Positions 62,763 to 64,000 of a stretch of DNA of 64,000 nucleotides are shown here, piece after piece. The DNA comes from Sulfurisoma sp963709555 (GTDB lineage: Bacteria; Pseudomonadota; Gammaproteobacteria; Burkholderiales; Rhodocyclaceae). Both the position numbers and the translations under genes were made by a program. Location of the stretch: NCBI GenBank assembly GCA_963709555.1, contig CAVPWR010000008.1, forward strand, positions 937,466 through 1,001,465, read 5' to 3'. The notes beneath the pieces were generated by a model. That model made no database searches. It was given only the letters and a program-made list of their open reading frames with translations, and was not told the DNA's origin. Every line of letters starts with the position of its first letter. Position 1 is the first letter of the stretch.

Positions 62763-62789
62763 TGGCGCGATTTGTCAAAATTCGCGCCA
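62763..62789. promoter_or_regulatory. Operator palindrome 2 upstream of fic
   Basis: TGGCGCG, 13 bp, CGCGCCA, with the extended match ATGGCGCGATTT/AAATTCGCGCCAT. Centre about 41 bp from palindrome 1, near four helical turns. Confidence 0.7.
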
Positions 62790-62795
62790 TTTGAT

Positions 62796-62821
62796 TGGCG
62801 CGATAAATGAGTATCGCGCCA
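62796..62821. promoter_or_regulatory. Operator palindrome 3 upstream of fic
   Basis: TGGCGCG, 12 bp, CGCGCCA, centred about 33 bp from palindrome 2. A fourth half-like word (ATGGCGCGC) lies near 62904. Confidence 0.7.
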
Positions 62822-63058
62822 CAAAGCTATGTCCTTTCCAAGCCATCAAGGGTTGCCGAGCTCGACGCCGGTGCAAGGGACGGGCGGGCACGGCGCAATA
62901 TGGCGCGCGTACAGCCTTGAAGACAAGGCCCGGTCCGAAATGAAACGGGGTCACCGGCATGCGCAGCCTCCATCGTTCAAGGTGCAGGAAGGTTCAAAAG
63001 CCGGGCCTCGTGGGCGCCGGCCAGGAGAAACCCCCGCAAAACAGGCGACAGGCGCATC
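62822..63058. other. Intergenic region between the fic operators and creD
   Basis: About 235 bp. I see no gene or clear terminator, only scattered GC-rich words and one extra GGCGCG half-site. Confidence 0.4.
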
Positions 63059-64000
63059 TCAGCCCCCTTCGTCCGCGGCCAGGGGCGCGACGCGATACCA
63101 GTCGAGCTTGCGGGTGGTCAGCATGGTCGTGCCCAGGGCCAGGAAGAGCAGCAGGGTGCCCATGAGCAAGGCGTTGTCCTCGGACGCCAGCACGCCGTAG
63201 AGCACCCCGTACAAGGCCGCGATGCCGGCGCCGAAGGCGGCGCCGCGCAGCCGGCTTCCCAGCGCACCGGCCAGATACGTCCCGATGAGCGCCACGCAGG
63301 CGGTCGAAGAGATCGCATAGGCCGCCATGAAGTCGAGGTGCTCGGACAGGGCCACCAGCAGCAGGAAGAAAATCGCCAGAGCCAGCCCGACCAGCAGGTA
63401 CTGCATGGGGTGGATCGGCAGTTGCCGCAGGATCTCGGTGAGGAAGAATGCGGCGAATGTCAGCACCACGAACAGGATGCCGTACTTCACGGCCCGCTCC
63501 GACTTGAGATAGACATTCACCGGATCGATCAGGCCTATGGCCCAGGGTCTCGCCCGTTCCGGACCCCTCGCCGACCTTGATCGCGCGATCGAAATTGCGG
63601 GCCAGGTGCGACACCTGCCAGGTCGCCTCGAAGCCTTCCTTGGTCACGCTGCGCGTCTGGGGCAGGAAGCGCCCCTGGAAAAACCGGGGTGCGGCCAGGG
63701 CGACTTGAGCGTCACGCGGGTGGCGTTCGCGGTCGGTGCGATCGCCAGCTGCTCGAGGCCCGTGAGGTTGAGCGGCATGGCGAACTCGTAAGTGGCTCCG
63801 GCGAGCGGATCGAATTCGCCCAGCGGCTCACCGCGCCCTGCCCGCCGAGGCTGCTGGTGGTGCCGGTGACCAGGCGATGCGCCACGACATCGACCCGCAC
63901 CTCCGGATCGTCCTCGACCCCGCGGGGATCGGATATCCCGAGGACGAGGGTGGCCCGTGCATCGACCAGGTTCGCCTTGTCCAGGCCGAGCCTGGGCGGA
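63059..64000 (-). CDS. creD: Inner-membrane protein CreD, 3' part (partial), frameshifted
   Basis: Cell-envelope protein CreD. The C-terminal membrane half has VKYGILFVVLTFAAFFLTEIL, LPIHPMQYLLVGLALAIFFLLLVALSEHLDF and LTTRKLDWY, all typical. Upstream frames give FEATWQVSHLARNFDRAIKVG and LGLDKANLVDARATLVLGISDP of the periplasmic domain, joined by indels near 63525, 63650 and 63830. The gene continues past the right edge. Confidence 0.88.

Overview
The window is GC-rich (codon third positions mostly G or C) and looks like a betaproteobacterium, most likely of the Rhodocyclales/Nitrosomonadales type. The evidence is the rpmF-plsX-fabH-fabD-fabG-acpP-fabF order, a class I RNase E with a long basic tail, and a full urt-ure urea locus. 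I cannot place it more finely without a search.

Layout. 1-9.4 kb: fatty-acid and phospholipid synthesis genes with rpmF and yceD (minus), maf and an RsmI-like methylase (plus), then sppA, a Rieske protein, gph and rluC (minus). 9.4-17.9 kb: rne with its promoter and long leader, a tyrosine phosphatase, an ABC-F ATPase, a secreted hypothetical protein and a SulP-STAS-cNMP transporter. 17.9-26.5 kb: a sigma54-controlled block made of a cyanate-type ABC transporter with cyanase, an acyl-CoA-dehydrogenase-like flavoprotein/DUF302/rubredoxin operon, a divergent OsmC gene and a NifA-like activator. 26.5-37.4 kb: a trypsin-like protease, the alpha-E/ATP-grasp pair, Anbu peptidase, a transglutaminase/DUF2126 protein, glycogen phosphorylase and a ParA-like ATPase. 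37.4-49.6 kb: urtABCDE-ureDABCEF-[MNT-HEPN]-ureG, preceded by a sigma54 promoter. 49.7-52.3 kb: a cytochrome c and a PAS-GGDEF-EAL protein. 52.4-57.1 kb: a sigma54 promoter, a guanidine-I (ykkC) riboswitch and an operon encoding a NitT/TauT-type binding protein, a membrane desaturase-like di-iron enzyme, an EamA transporter, a cysteine hydrolase and an MBL-fold hydrolase. 57.1-59.7 kb: toxin-antitoxin modules, a sugar-isomerase-like protein and a hypothetical. 59.8-64 kb: an outer-membrane protein, remnants of a hydrolase and of hsdS, a Fic gene behind three palindromic operators, and part of creD.

Functional theme. Five well-spaced -24/-12 promoters sit in front of genes for cyanate, urea and (through the riboswitch) guanidine use. 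Cyanate, urea and a guanidine-derived compound would all end as ammonia, so much of the window looks like a nitrogen-scavenging region. The step that would turn guanidine into urea is not recognisable here; the desaturase-like enzyme and the cysteine hydrolase are the open candidates.

Two repeat families stand out. Three roughly 105-bp hairpin elements lie inside the urea locus (two between urtB and urtC, one between ureB and ureC); their stems differ but still pair, and nearly all stem mismatches are G-U in one orientation, as expected for a structured RNA. A 15-bp word, AAAGTCGGCGCTGGC, occurs eight times, both inside conserved genes and between genes.

Caution. More than twenty genes carry single-base frameshifts, including essential ones (fabG, fabD, rne), and in most simple cases removing one base restores the family's normal length. 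These are most likely consensus errors in the sequence, so the affected genes are annotated as full-length genes with a noted frameshift.
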